Origin: CBDDHT01 sp965227905
Lineage (GTDB): Bacteria; Pseudomonadota; Alphaproteobacteria; Rhizobiales; Methyloligellaceae
Assembly (NCBI GenBank): GCA_965227905.1
Contig: OZ245780.1
Span: 3,410,001-3,474,000 of the forward strand
DNA: 64,000 nt
Reading direction: 5' to 3'
How positions within the stretch are numbered: position 1 is the stretch's first letter; each line of letters begins with the position of its first letter. Shown here piece by piece: positions 1 to 8,433 of the stretch. The translations under genes were made by a program, and so were the position numbers. The notes beneath the pieces are model-generated. The model was not told the DNA's origin. It saw only the letters and a program-made list of their open reading frames with translations, and did not search any database.

Positions 1-11
1 GGCTATTCACC

Positions 12-452
12 CTAAGCATTGCGGAGCCTGTCGACGACGGCTTTAAGATTCTTGTATTTCGTTCGCGTAGCCGCGTTGAAATCAGTCCCTGAGATGTCGC
101 CTTTGGCTAAGTGCGCGTCGATATGAATGATAACAATCTCAGCTAGTGCAAGCAGACCGCTCCTCACGAAACGTTCATCAGCCGCCACTGCCAGCGCATC
201 TATCTCCGCCTGTGACAGAGACACAACGTTCCATGTTTTTGTGACGGCATTGGCTGTCACAACATCGGTTGGGGGGCCGTCAATTTTCTGCGTATCTGGG
301 TCTATGGTAGGCTCGGGCGTATCAGTGTAATCAAGCCACTTGAGACCTTTGTGTGAGATGTCTGGCGGTGTGTCGCCGCCGAACGTCTTGTCACGGTCTA
401 CGACCTTAACGACTGAGTTATCGGCGACTTTGACGAGAGCAATTTTTGCCAT
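12..452 (-). CDS. Hypothetical phage protein at the tail-fibre end of the late operon
   Basis: A 146-residue protein that I do not recognise. It has an N-terminal beta-rich part, a Pro/Asp-rich middle (about residues 28-62) and a helical C-terminus (about 80-146) rich in Ala and Lys. It starts with ATG two bases after the stop of the Mtd-like gene upstream, so it belongs to the same late transcript. Its place after the fibre genes suggests a tail-fibre-associated or fibre-assembly role, but that is inference from position only. It is the last complete late gene before the window edge. Confidence 0.75.
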   Translation of the reverse strand: MAKIALVKVADNSVVKVVDRDKTFGGDTPPDISHKGLKWLDYTDTPEPTIDPDTQKIDGPPTDVVTANAVTKTWNVVSLSQAEIDALAVAADERFVRSGLLALAEIVIIHIDAHLAKGDISGTDFNAATRTKYKNLKAVVDRLRNA

Positions 453-454
453 GA

Positions 455-1147
455 TTAATCGTCCGTAGCAGCGTCGAGGGTGTAGTGGATTTTGACGCCA
501 TGAACGCGCGCATCGACGGCCAAATCATCGTCTCCAGCGGTCCCTGCACCATCCACATCGCGGAACAACTCGAAGACCACATATTCTTCGGCGCCAGGCG
601 TTCCCGCTATCGTCATCGCTGCACTCTCCGGCGAGATGTAGATATCGTCCGTTGTGCCGCCCGTGTCCTTCATGGTCACGGCTGTGCCGAATGCAGCATC
701 GCCAGCGTCGTCATTAGCAAACGCCACCGCCCGCAAAGCAAAAGTCACGTCGAAATTCGTCGTTGTGCTTGGGTGAGACCAGACGACTTGCGCGACGATA
801 GTTCCTTCGTCCCAGCCTTTCGGCATCTGAATACCGAACTGTGCTTTTTCATCGCTCGCGGTATCGAAATGCATGGCGGCAACCATGATATCGTTGGTTG
901 CAAGCTCTGTTTCCGTGTACTCCGCGCCGGCCGTTGTCGTCGGCACCATCGCGCCAGCTGGGACCCATATTGTCTGTTGTCCGATCGGCGTTTCGCTTTC
1001 CTTGGCCAGCGGTATACCGCCAGCGGTGGAGCCATCATGGACAACCGCTCGATCGTCATCAGTGTCGACCGTGATCTCCCCAGCAGCACCTGTAAACGAA
1101 GCATGCTGCGCAGCTGTACCCCGCCTGAACTGAACTTCCGTTGCCAT
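455..1147 (-). CDS. Tail fibre / receptor-binding protein with Mtd-like N-terminal domain
   Basis: 230 residues. The first 50 residues (VQFRRGTAAQHASFTGAAGE, then a VxxDTDDDRAVVHDG-type stretch) match the short N-terminal repeat seen in major tropism determinant and other phage fibre proteins, where it packs onto the virion. The rest is beta-rich and acidic with a Thr/Asp-rich end, as expected for a virion-exposed domain. It overlaps the upstream 123-residue gene by one base. A receptor-binding or fibre-tip role is likely from the domain and the position, but the target is unknown. Confidence 0.7.
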   Translation of the reverse strand: MATEVQFRRGTAAQHASFTGAAGEITVDTDDDRAVVHDGSTAGGIPLAKESETPIGQQTIWVPAGAMVPTTTAGAEYTETELATNDIMVAAMHFDTASDEKAQFGIQMPKGWDEGTIVAQVVWSHPSTTTNFDVTFALRAVAFANDDAGDAAFGTAVTMKDTGGTTDDIYISPESAAMTIAGTPGAEEYVVFELFRDVDGAGTAGDDDLAVDARVHGVKIHYTLDAATDD

Positions 1148-1518
1148 CAGACGATGCTCCCATAGTCATGACCACCCGTGACCGATCCAGTGATCAGTCC
1201 GTAGTCGAAAGAGCCGGCCAGATCCTCGGCGCGGGCTGTGATGAAGATCTCCACTCCCGATGCAGAGAGGTTAAGGAGAGCGTCAGCATTCGAGCTTTCG
1301 CTCACGACTCTGGTGAGAGTGGTTCCAGACGCCGTGTAGACACCCGTGCCGATCTCCCAGGCGGCTCCATCAAGGATTGTGTAGGGGACGGTCTGGCCAT
1401 CCAGAACGCCGGCTGCTGCAAACGTCTGATATCCGCTGACTGCTGCCCCGAGCGTCAGGGGACTCGTGGTCCCCGAGCTCGTAACCGTCATCCTGGCCCG
1501 GTTGAAGAGACGGAACAT
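1147..1518 (-). CDS. Small phage structural protein, tail-fibre region
   Basis: 123 residues, rich in Ser, Thr, Gly and Ala, beta-type, with no signal peptide or membrane segment. Proteins of this form (start MFRLFNRARMT, middle GVYTASGTTLTRVVSESSNA) are common beside tail fibre genes of podoviruses and siphoviruses of alphaproteobacteria and have no assigned function. It lies three bases after the stop of the large tail protein and one base before the Mtd-like gene, so it is co-translated with the fibre genes. Confidence 0.7.
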   Translation of the reverse strand: MFRLFNRARMTVTSSGTTSPLTLGAAVSGYQTFAAAGVLDGQTVPYTILDGAAWEIGTGVYTASGTTLTRVVSESSNADALLNLSASGVEIFITARAEDLAGSFDYGLITGSVTGGHDYGSIV

Positions 1519-1521
1519 AGC

Positions 1522-2919
1522 TCAGCCTCTCCACTCGCCAATCAGCAGCATGTCGTCTGCCCCACCGAAGAAATCGGCGGCGTTGGTATTGCCAGAGGCC
1601 TCAAGGCATTGGAATGCAGAGATCCCCAGCAACCCGGGAGGTTTCAGATATTGCGCTGTGAGATTGGCCACCTCACTGGTGTTGGCGAACAGTTGGCGCC
1701 CTTGGCGACCCGATATTACGGTCGTGCTGTTCTCGCCGATCCCGATGGTTGTGGTTTGGCTCGCGTGTGTGTCGGCGGTCTGAGCAAAGCGACAATCGAT
1801 CGCTTCCTCGGCAAGGCCAACGAAAGCCGTAATCTTATTGTCACTGTCATTATTTGAGGCTCTAACCGTCGACGACGTCAGCTGCCACGATGCAGTGTTG
1901 TCATATGCCTGAAGCTGAATTCGTCGCCTATTGTACGCATTCCATACGCCCCACTTGCGTGACTGCCCGCCCGACCGGTGGCAGGTGACTTGACCCGCAA
2001 CGCCATCAATAAAGATCGACCCTAGATAAGTTGCCCGGTTCGCATTTATCGTGAAAGTCTCCGTGCCATTGCGACCAGTGATTTGCACCGCATTGGTGTA
2101 GAGCCCGTTGACCCGCGCGAGTTCAGTCGTTGACGCCCCGCTTCCCCTCGCACCCGAGCCAGCCGTAGACGCGCTCCACGCTGGCCCCGTCACCACCGTC
2201 AGAACGCCTGCATTGCTGAACACGAACACGTCGTAGATCGTGTTCGTCGCATGGCTCGAATGCAGAGTTAGTGTCAGCTCGGTAAATGCTGTCGGTGTAA
2301 ACGTCGCACCGTTGTAGATGGGAACCAGGTTGCCCTGATCTGGCGTGTAATAAACCGCGGTCGCCGACACCACATCGCCCGTGATGACCGGCGTCCCACT
2401 CGTTGGTGTCAGGTAGCCTTGCGGCGGCGGCACAGAGGCCTGGGACTGCGCGGTGACAGCAGTCCATACCGCCTCGGCTTCATCGCCTGTGGTCGTACAG
2501 ATGTATAGAATCGAGTTCGTGAAGTCCCAATAGACGCTCGGCAATACGCCCGCAGATCCCTGCGTGCCTGCAACATTGCCACTCGGAGTCCCGCTACCTG
2601 TCAGCCAGATCGGGCTGATGTCGAAGTCGGTCGCCTTGTAGTCATCGAAAGTCCAGATCGGGGACGTCGGCGGATCCCCGTCGGTGGATGGAGCCAGGAT
2701 GACCTTGTAGGCGCGATCCTGCAGGAAGATCGGGGTCGCTGGATATCCACTCGCATTGAGGAGGACCGGATTCGTATTGGCTGTCGTCCGCTCTTCATCC
2801 GAGAAGGTGTCGAGTTTCGTGCTCGTGCCGGCCGCATAAAAGAACAACTGAGCACCAGACAACACTTCAGGCGTTGAGCTGAAGAATTGCGGCCTCGGGT
2901 TGGTAAAAGGTCTCGCCAT
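1522..2919 (-). CDS. Phage tail fibre / tailspike-like protein
   Basis: 465 residues from the ATG at 2919, which has GGGAA about seven bases upstream; an in-frame TTG at 2937 is less likely. The N-terminal 90 residues (RPFTNPRPQFFSSTPEVLSG, then a TKLDTFSDEERTT-like stretch) resemble the virion-binding head domain found at the start of many podovirus tailspikes and fibres. The remainder is beta-rich with Ser/Thr/Asn-rich repeats and no obvious catalytic motif. It is the first gene after the three ejection-type proteins, where P22-like phages keep the spike. No enzymatic glycan-cutting motif was seen. Confidence 0.7.
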   Translation of the reverse strand: MARPFTNPRPQFFSSTPEVLSGAQLFFYAAGTSTKLDTFSDEERTTANTNPVLLNASGYPATPIFLQDRAYKVILAPSTDGDPPTSPIWTFDDYKATDFDISPIWLTGSGTPSGNVAGTQGSAGVLPSVYWDFTNSILYICTTTGDEAEAVWTAVTAQSQASVPPPQGYLTPTSGTPVITGDVVSATAVYYTPDQGNLVPIYNGATFTPTAFTELTLTLHSSHATNTIYDVFVFSNAGVLTVVTGPAWSASTAGSGARGSGASTTELARVNGLYTNAVQITGRNGTETFTINANRATYLGSIFIDGVAGQVTCHRSGGQSRKWGVWNAYNRRRIQLQAYDNTASWQLTSSTVRASNNDSDNKITAFVGLAEEAIDCRFAQTADTHASQTTTIGIGENSTTVISGRQGRQLFANTSEVANLTAQYLKPPGLLGISAFQCLEASGNTNAADFFGGADDMLLIGEWRG

Positions 2920-2935
2920 ATCGGGTTCCCAATGC

Positions 2936-2963
2936 AAAAAGCCCCGCTCGAGGCGAGGCTTTT
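2936..2963 (-). terminator. Hairpin with T-run between ejection gene and tail fibre gene
   Basis: An AAAAGCC / GGCTTTT stem with an inner CGC/GCG stem and a TCGAG loop. On the minus strand it is followed directly by five T residues, so it looks like a factor-independent terminator or attenuator for the late transcript just ahead of the fibre gene. The A/T flanks also let it act on the plus strand. Confidence 0.5.
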
Positions 2964-3019
2964 GGAATTCCTGAATTTCGGTTTAGGCTGTCGGCCTCAG
3001 CAAAGCAGGCGGGCCAGCA

Positions 3020-3229
3020 ATGACGACCTACACTTACGATTTAACTTTGACCGACGGCGAACGGACGATGCTCGAAGTCGCGCTCAAGTTGCTAATGCAT
3101 GAGTGCCAAAAGAAGGTCGATGACGGTGGCGGCGCGCCCTATGTCGCTCAAAAGCATCACGCTGAACGGGTTCTTGGCCGGCTCAAGGAGGCTGGGCCGC
3201 AATTGGCTAGCACCTCACAATTGCCTTGA
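3020..3229 (+). CDS. Small hypothetical protein, counter-oriented cassette
   Basis: 69 residues, amphipathic and mostly helical after a short Thr/Tyr-rich start (MTTYTYDLTLTDGERTMLEV). It lies on the opposite strand to the late operon, in the gap between the tail fibre and the 692-residue ejection protein. The upstream GGCGGG is a modest ribosome site. I do not recognise a family. Its stop overlaps the start region of the next plus-strand membrane-protein gene, which supports a two-gene cassette. Confidence 0.5.
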   Translation: MTTYTYDLTLTDGERTMLEVALKLLMHECQKKVDDGGGAPYVAQKHHAERVLGRLKEAGPQLASTSQLP

Positions 3230-3279
3230 ACTCCGCTACAAGCTACGGTTGCGCCAGCCGGGCCTGGGCAGGAGGCCAA

Positions 3280-3528
3280 ATGGAACATCCTTACAGCAGA
3301 GAACGTGGTTGGAGCCGACGGCTTACGCCGTACTTGGTGTATTTCGCCATCATTATGGCGAGTATGGCAGTGGTGCGGCTCGGCAGCCCACTGCCTGTCG
3401 GGACGTTCGGCATTATCAACGGTATCGTTCTTGTCTTCTTTGGCCTATTGGCCGGGTTCATTTTCTGGCTCGTAATTCGCGCTTGGGACTATTTCCGAGG
3501 CTCCGGCCGCGGCACCTCGCGCGACTAG
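3280..3528 (+). CDS. Small two-helix membrane protein (holin-like candidate)
   Basis: 82 residues from the ATG at 3280, chosen because AGGAGG ends six bases upstream; longer in-frame starts lack such a site. Two hydrophobic segments (about residues 15-36 and 42-66), a basic start and a short charged tail (RAWDYFRGSGRGTSRD). Size and topology would fit a small holin or another inner-membrane protein, but no family is recognised. The last 84 bases run antisense over the 3' end of the ejection gene (3445-5523). It probably shares a transcript with the 69-residue gene before it. Confidence 0.5.
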   Translation: MEHPYSRERGWSRRLTPYLVYFAIIMASMAVVRLGSPLPVGTFGIINGIVLVFFGLLAGFIFWLVIRAWDYFRGSGRGTSRD

Positions 3529-5523
3529 GTGGCCGAATAGCCGAATCCAATTCTTGCTCTTCGGGGATAGGCGACGGAGTTCCCGCATTTTTTCCAATGC
3601 CACCGGGTCACCGGACGTCACGAGCTTGACTACCGCCTCGGAATGTTTGGCGAGATTTCGCTCGGTCAGCCAATTCGAGAGCTTTTCGGGCCACTTGACG
3701 AAACGAGCGGCTTCAACAGCCTTGGCCGCGATCGGACGGGCCGCTTGCAGCTCCTTAGCCATGATATCCGCGTTGAAGGCCGTATCAGATCGCAGTGCGG
3801 GAACACTCGATGCTCGCTTATAAATGACCAGCAGGTCCTTCATGCGGTTCCACTCAGGGACCGTCATGGCAGCTCGCAGATTGGCCTGCACGCGTGGGTT
3901 CGAAAACGCCTTGAACAGTTTGCCAGATGGATTGGCGATGTCGCCGGTTTCGGTGATCCGCAAGGCATCCATCGTCACATCTTGCATGTAGAGACGTTTG
4001 ATAGCCTGCCAGGCCTGCGGGTCTTGTTTCGCGATATGACGCCGCAGATCCTTGACCATCTGAGGGGAGCGCGTACGGGGATCGAAAATGTGTTTCGCTG
4101 CGCGCAAGACATTCGTGTCTTTGGTCTTTGCGAGAATGCCGAGCGCCGATTCCATACCGGTCGTGACTTCTTCCGCACCCTCCGAATAGATCGCGCGGGC
4201 CTTCGCGTATTCGGGCACCAACTCATCCAGTTGTGCGACTAGATCGTTCTTGATGCCAGAAACAATTCGGCCAAAATTATTTAGCCCGCCCGTTCGCTTG
4301 TTCAGTGCCTTGTCGGAACCAAGCACTTCATCCAAGCCGCGTTTCACATAATCCCAAGCCCTCATGTCAGGGACACGCTCGATGGTCCATTGCCCCGTAG
4401 CATCATCGAGCTTCGCAAAAAACTGGCTGAACGGTATGTCTTCGTTGGCCGCCAGTGTGCGCGCCTTAGCAAGCGCGTCATTCATCACTGGACGTTTCAG
4501 CAGGTCCTCAAGTGGTTCCGTGAACGGCACAGGTTTTGCGCGGGCGGCATCGTAGTACGGCTTCGCCTTCTTCTGAAGCCCGGCTCGTAGAGATGACAGC
4601 GCTTCGCGCGCCGCGCCCCTGACGCCCTTGCCAACATCTTCGGCATCACCAGCACGCGAGATGTCATCCAGTGAGCTGGTCCACGATCGAATAACCTCTT
4701 CGGACCGCTCCTCGAGGAACTTGCCCATATCGTCGGCGGTCTCGATCTTGTTGGTCAGAAGCTTTTGCTGAACACCAAGTGACGGAGATCCCGATGCTTC
4801 GGCCGGTGTAATCCGGACACCAGCTTCCAACGCATCCTGCTGAGCTTGTTGAGCGGCTGGGATGTCGAGGCGGTCAATCTCGCGGACAGCATGACGCCCA
4901 ACCATTTTAGTGGCCAGCTCACCCACACCTTGGCCGGCCATGTTCATGGCACCTTCCTGCAAAGCTGAGCCATGGTTGACATCAAGAACGCCTTCGGAAG
5001 TTGACGCATCTCCCATCATGACATCGCCGATTTTCTGCCTTCCCACATCAGCGAGATAGCCCACGCCACCTGCGGCTGGCACCGACAGTGCAGGATTGAC
5101 GAGGCCTGTGGCCAAGCCCGCAGCGGCGCCAGTCATTATCGGTATAGCATTCCCCACGCCGCCTGCCGCATCAGCGACAATACCTCTGAGCGTCCACCCT
5201 TTGGGCAGAGCTTCGTACAATTTCCCATCATCACCTTTGTGGTAGATTTGGCCGCCTCGTCGACCAAAGCGCTTGACTGCACTTTCCAATGGCTCGTTTG
5301 GGTATAATTGGCTCGCTAGGTACCGGATGGACTCCGCCTCATCGCTCGCAAAGCCGGTTACAAACGATCCCGATATGCCTGCGTCACGGCCCTCTTCGAT
5401 AGCCTGCTCACCTTGGGGCTGAGTTTCCGGCGTACCTAGAAGTTCGCTTGCGAAGTCATTTGATGTTGCTGCGGGAGCAGCACCCGGGACCGCTTCATCG
5501 AAAAGCTCTCTTGCCCAGTCCAT
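3445..5523 (-). CDS. Large internal virion / DNA-ejection protein
   Basis: 692 residues. N-terminus about 60 residues of disordered Ala/Glu-rich sequence, then a Gly/Ala-rich stretch (about 105-165) that could enter a membrane, then long helical and coiled-coil segments to the end. This build and position, third of three consecutive genes after the head-completion genes, match the P22 gp7/gp20/gp16 block whose products leave the capsid ahead of the DNA and make the periplasmic channel. It starts one base inside the stop of the 437-residue gene. No transglycosylase motif was seen, so a pure channel role is favoured. Function is inferred from order and composition. Confidence 0.6.
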   Translation of the reverse strand: MDWARELFDEAVPGAAPAATSNDFASELLGTPETQPQGEQAIEEGRDAGISGSFVTGFASDEAESIRYLASQLYPNEPLESAVKRFGRRGGQIYHKGDDGKLYEALPKGWTLRGIVADAAGGVGNAIPIMTGAAAGLATGLVNPALSVPAAGGVGYLADVGRQKIGDVMMGDASTSEGVLDVNHGSALQEGAMNMAGQGVGELATKMVGRHAVREIDRLDIPAAQQAQQDALEAGVRITPAEASGSPSLGVQQKLLTNKIETADDMGKFLEERSEEVIRSWTSSLDDISRAGDAEDVGKGVRGAAREALSSLRAGLQKKAKPYYDAARAKPVPFTEPLEDLLKRPVMNDALAKARTLAANEDIPFSQFFAKLDDATGQWTIERVPDMRAWDYVKRGLDEVLGSDKALNKRTGGLNNFGRIVSGIKNDLVAQLDELVPEYAKARAIYSEGAEEVTTGMESALGILAKTKDTNVLRAAKHIFDPRTRSPQMVKDLRRHIAKQDPQAWQAIKRLYMQDVTMDALRITETGDIANPSGKLFKAFSNPRVQANLRAAMTVPEWNRMKDLLVIYKRASSVPALRSDTAFNADIMAKELQAARPIAAKAVEAARFVKWPEKLSNWLTERNLAKHSEAVVKLVTSGDPVALEKMRELRRLSPKSKNWIRLFGHLVARGAAAGASEIVPSANYEPENEPGQ

Positions 5524-6836
5524 TACTGCGCACCTCCAAATCCAATCCCGAATTCCTGTCGGAGTCGGAGCTTGACCTCAGTACGGAGATCTTTCTCATC
5601 TGCTTCAGGATTGGCAGCCTTCATTTCACCGAGGATCTCGGCCCCGCGCTTGTTGATTAGGCCATCGACCTCATCGAGGCCCATGTGCTCCCACGGCTTA
5701 CCGGACAGACCTTGCTTAAGCACGTAATGCTGACGTGCGATGGCGCGGGTGAGACTCTTTATGTTGGTGTCGAGCTTCGCCTTGAATTGGGTTGGCCCGT
5801 CACCATCCCATAGCCCAGTGCCTGCATTCGGTTGCGATGACGCGATCCGGGTGTATTCTTGAGGCGACACCGCTGCACCCGAAAGTTCGTTCAAAAGCTT
5901 GTTCAGGTTGCCAACTGAATCCGATCTGAACGCAGCATAGTCATACAGCGCTTTCTCTTCACCAGGGGCCAAGTCCCGCCCGAGCTTTTCGCGCCAATTC
6001 GCGATCGTCATCCCCGCGCGATGGGGCAGTTGCAGGTACTCTTCCTTAAACCCTCTCTGGACATCATTCAGGCGCGCCAATTGCTCCTGAGACTTGAAGG
6101 CGTCACTCTCAACCTTGCCATGGGCTGTCTTTCCAAGCTGAGCATGGTCGCCGGTTACGACTTGGACCGTTGGCCCTTTATTGCCAAGCATGGCGCTGCG
6201 CGTATCGGAGCCCTCTGGATACTTTGCAGGGTTAGCGATGACCGCATCGACGTTTCGCTGTGTTGAGGTCGGCTGCCCCGCTGCATACAGCTTCTCGATC
6301 GGGATTGCCTGCTCGATGAGGCTGTTCAAGAGCAGTTCATTCGGTGGCACCGCCGCGTATCGCTCATAGGCATCTGGTGTGATGTCGCCAGCGTCTCGCG
6401 CGGCCGCGAGTTCCTCCTGCCAAGCCTGGACGCGCGCGTCTCCCTGCATGCCGGCGACCCGCTGAGCACGTCGCGCGTTCCGCAGGATCTGCTGATCGTA
6501 TGCGGCACGCTCAGTCGCCTGCATTTTCTCCCTGACACCGAGGACTTGTCCCTGCATCCCCGGGTAGGCGTTTAGGCTTTTGATGTCATTTGTTCGGTTG
6601 TATTCCGCCAGGGCGTTCTGCTGGCCTTCGACCTGGCCAAGACGGGCTTCGTGCATTCGCTTCTGCATGCCGAACTGATCCTCGGCAAGCCCAAGACGGG
6701 CCTGTGCGATCTGACGGTTCGCGATGGCGTTTTCCTCTGAGACGCGGGCTTGACGTTGCTGAGCCGCTGCCGCAAAGGCTCGTGTGGCATCTATCTGCGG
6801 CGGCTGTACGCCCAACGCTATCGAGTAGTTTGCCAT
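5523..6836 (-). CDS. Internal virion / DNA-ejection protein
   Basis: 437 residues, strongly helical. Residues 20-130 are Gln/Ala/Arg-rich coiled coil (RQIAQARLGLAEDQFGMQKR region) and the C-terminal half is again alpha-helical. Such Ala/Gln-rich helical proteins between head completion and tail spike genes are typical of P22-like ejection proteins. It overlaps the next gene (692 residues) by one base and follows the 235-residue gene by 12 bases. No enzymatic motif was found. Role assigned by gene order and composition. Confidence 0.6.
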   Translation of the reverse strand: MANYSIALGVQPPQIDATRAFAAAAQQRQARVSEENAIANRQIAQARLGLAEDQFGMQKRMHEARLGQVEGQQNALAEYNRTNDIKSLNAYPGMQGQVLGVREKMQATERAAYDQQILRNARRAQRVAGMQGDARVQAWQEELAAARDAGDITPDAYERYAAVPPNELLLNSLIEQAIPIEKLYAAGQPTSTQRNVDAVIANPAKYPEGSDTRSAMLGNKGPTVQVVTGDHAQLGKTAHGKVESDAFKSQEQLARLNDVQRGFKEEYLQLPHRAGMTIANWREKLGRDLAPGEEKALYDYAAFRSDSVGNLNKLLNELSGAAVSPQEYTRIASSQPNAGTGLWDGDGPTQFKAKLDTNIKSLTRAIARQHYVLKQGLSGKPWEHMGLDEVDGLINKRGAEILGEMKAANPEADEKDLRTEVKLRLRQEFGIGFGGAQ

Positions 6837-6848
6837 ATCGAATTCCTA

Positions 6849-7556
6849 TCAGGCGTTTTGGATTGTCGTGTTTGTCCAATCCGGATCGTATGCCCCCCAG
6901 TTCGGACGCTGCTGCATGGCTCCGTAGAACGCCAAATTGTTACCTGCGGTGCTCAGCCCTTGGTTCCAGGCGTTCGTAGAGCCCACGACTCCGGATGCGA
7001 GCGCCTGCCCTTGGTTTCCGAGCGATGTCGCGAGGTTATTGCCGACCTGGATACCCTGCCCCGATGCCTGAGAGGCCGCACCGCGCCCGAGATTGGCGAG
7101 TGACATGAGACGTTGTGCATAGTTGTTGAAATTCTGCGTCGCGAGGCCTTGGCCATATTGGGTCAGATCCCGGAGATGATTACCCGAACGCAACATCCCC
7201 TGCGCGGCATTCGAAAACGTCAGAGCCCGGTTACCCTCACGGAATGCGAAGTCGTAATCCGGCGAATTCCTGAACGCCTGGACAGACTGCTCTCCATAAG
7301 GTGTCGCATTCGGGTTCCCATCGGTTGAGATCCCATAAAGATCCGCCAGCGTGTAGATCGCGCCCTTGCCGACATCGGTGTAGGGCTTGTGGTATTGCTG
7401 GGCCTCTCTCGCGAACGCCAACTGCTGATCGTACCCACGCTGAGCTGCGTCCGCCTGGATTTGAGCTGCTTTGTTTGCTCCACGCGATGACAGATACGAG
7501 CCCCCCGCTGTGAGAGCCGCAGATCCAATTAGCGCAGCGGCTGTTCCGATCGCCAT
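6849..7556 (-). CDS. DNA-transfer / internal virion protein with hydrophobic N-terminus
   Basis: 235 residues. Residues 3-25 (TAAALIGSAALTAGGSYLSS) form a Gly/Ala-rich hydrophobic helix, followed by helical Gln/Ala-rich sequence and a Gly/Asn/Gln-rich C-terminal half. Proteins with this opening are repeatedly found as the first ejection-type gene in podoviruses of Proteobacteria, equivalent in place to P22 gp7. The gene starts one base inside the GNAT gene's stop. I infer that it is carried in the head and helps DNA enter the cell. Confidence 0.6.
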   Translation of the reverse strand: MAIGTAAALIGSAALTAGGSYLSSRGANKAAQIQADAAQRGYDQQLAFAREAQQYHKPYTDVGKGAIYTLADLYGISTDGNPNATPYGEQSVQAFRNSPDYDFAFREGNRALTFSNAAQGMLRSGNHLRDLTQYGQGLATQNFNNYAQRLMSLANLGRGAASQASGQGIQVGNNLATSLGNQGQALASGVVGSTNAWNQGLSTAGNNLAFYGAMQQRPNWGAYDPDWTNTTIQNA

Positions 7557-7990
7557 CAGGTGATTTCCTTCTGATAGTGGGTCTCGAGCTTTCCATAGCC
7601 AAGGCCCTCATATGCTCGTGCGGTCCTGTCGTTCGGAGCGATCATCTGTATCCTTCGAGCCCCCGCCTCCTTCGCCCAGCGTTCCGCGGAGTTGAGGAGT
7701 CTGAGGCCGCTTCCCCGCTGTTCCGGATCGATCCACCAGAAGAGTTCAGATGCGAATTTCTCGCCTGACATGGGGTGATCGTAGAGAAGCATTCCGATCA
7801 TCCCGTGGGGCCTGTCCCCAACCACGAGGATCACAGATTCGCCGCTCTCCATGAGCCGACCCATGAGCCGGGCCAGTGCCCCGGGGTTTTCTGCGACATG
7901 GTGACGGTAATCGCTATCTCGGATGAACCGCAGGCCCATCCCGACAAGCCACGGGAGATCGTCCGTGACGGCCTCGCGGACCTCGCTCAC
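7556..7990 (-). CDS. GNAT-family N-acetyltransferase in the virion gene cluster
   Basis: 144 residues with the GNAT fold: strand-helix start (residues 1-40), beta strands with HGMIGMLLYDHP (about 62-73), an acetyl-CoA loop of the form PEQRGSGL (about 88-95) and the late NDRTARAYEGLGYGK helix-strand (about 118-132). GNAT proteins move an acetyl group from acetyl-CoA to an amine; this one's substrate is unknown. It overlaps both neighbours by a few bases, so it is made with late structural proteins. Modification of a virion or host protein is inference only. Confidence 0.85.
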   Translation of the reverse strand: MSEVREAVTDDLPWLVGMGLRFIRDSDYRHHVAENPGALARLMGRLMESGESVILVVGDRPHGMIGMLLYDHPMSGEKFASELFWWIDPEQRGSGLRLLNSAERWAKEAGARRIQMIAPNDRTARAYEGLGYGKLETHYQKEIT

Positions 7991-8433
7991 TTGATCACCA
8001 GTCCGCCGGCACCAGAGTCCAGATGATCGCTATAAGTCGCGTGGTAGAGGCTGTTCGACACGACATCCCCTGTCGTTGCCTGGGTTGCGCCGTTGTCCTT
8101 GTAGACCTTGAGCGTCGCCAGAGTGCCGGTTGCGGGCACCACAGTTGCAGTGACGGTCCCGGTCGATGTCGCATCAGCGACAAAGACAAATTCGTCAAAT
8201 GCCCGATATCCTTCCAGGAGGGGACTTGGGGCCACCGGTGTCAGGGTAATGACGTTCGATGCCGACGACGCGTTGCAAGCTATCGATCGAGATGCCCCGT
8301 CGATCCGCACCCGCTGCGCCTGGAGAACCAGGAGTCCCTCAGGGGTCAGAAGGCCGGTCTCGGGATCGCAAAACGCTATGTCACCATCAGCCTGCAGGAT
8401 CGGGGACGGCTTTGCGGCATCTGTTATTGTCAT
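7987..8433 (-). CDS. Hypothetical late phage protein
   Basis: 148 residues, mostly beta, rich in Thr, Ser, Ala and Val, with an acidic start and a Gly-rich end. Sequence such as DPETGLLTPEGLLVLQAQRV (about 23-42) is common in small podovirus proteins next to the gp10-like gene. It overlaps the gp10-like gene by four bases (ATGA) and the GNAT gene by four bases. No function is known; a tail-accessory role is possible from its place where P22 keeps gp26 (tail needle), but no triple-helical coiled coil is visible. Confidence 0.7.
   Translation of the reverse strand: MTITDAAKPSPILQADGDIAFCDPETGLLTPEGLLVLQAQRVRIDGASRSIACNASSASNVITLTPVAPSPLLEGYRAFDEFVFVADATSTGTVTATVVPATGTLATLKVYKDNGATQATTGDVVSNSLYHATYSDHLDSGAGGLVIK

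Noticed and set aside
485..1165. 226-residue open frame on the plus strand opposite the Mtd-like gene
   Set aside because: It mirrors the real minus-strand gene, is Cys/Arg/His-rich as antisense frames of GC-rich genes are, and has no ribosome site.
3099..3629. 176-residue plus-strand frame overlapping the two small genes
   Set aside because: The frame of 3280-3528 has AGGAGG and membrane helices, while this one is Arg/Pro-rich with no ribosome site.
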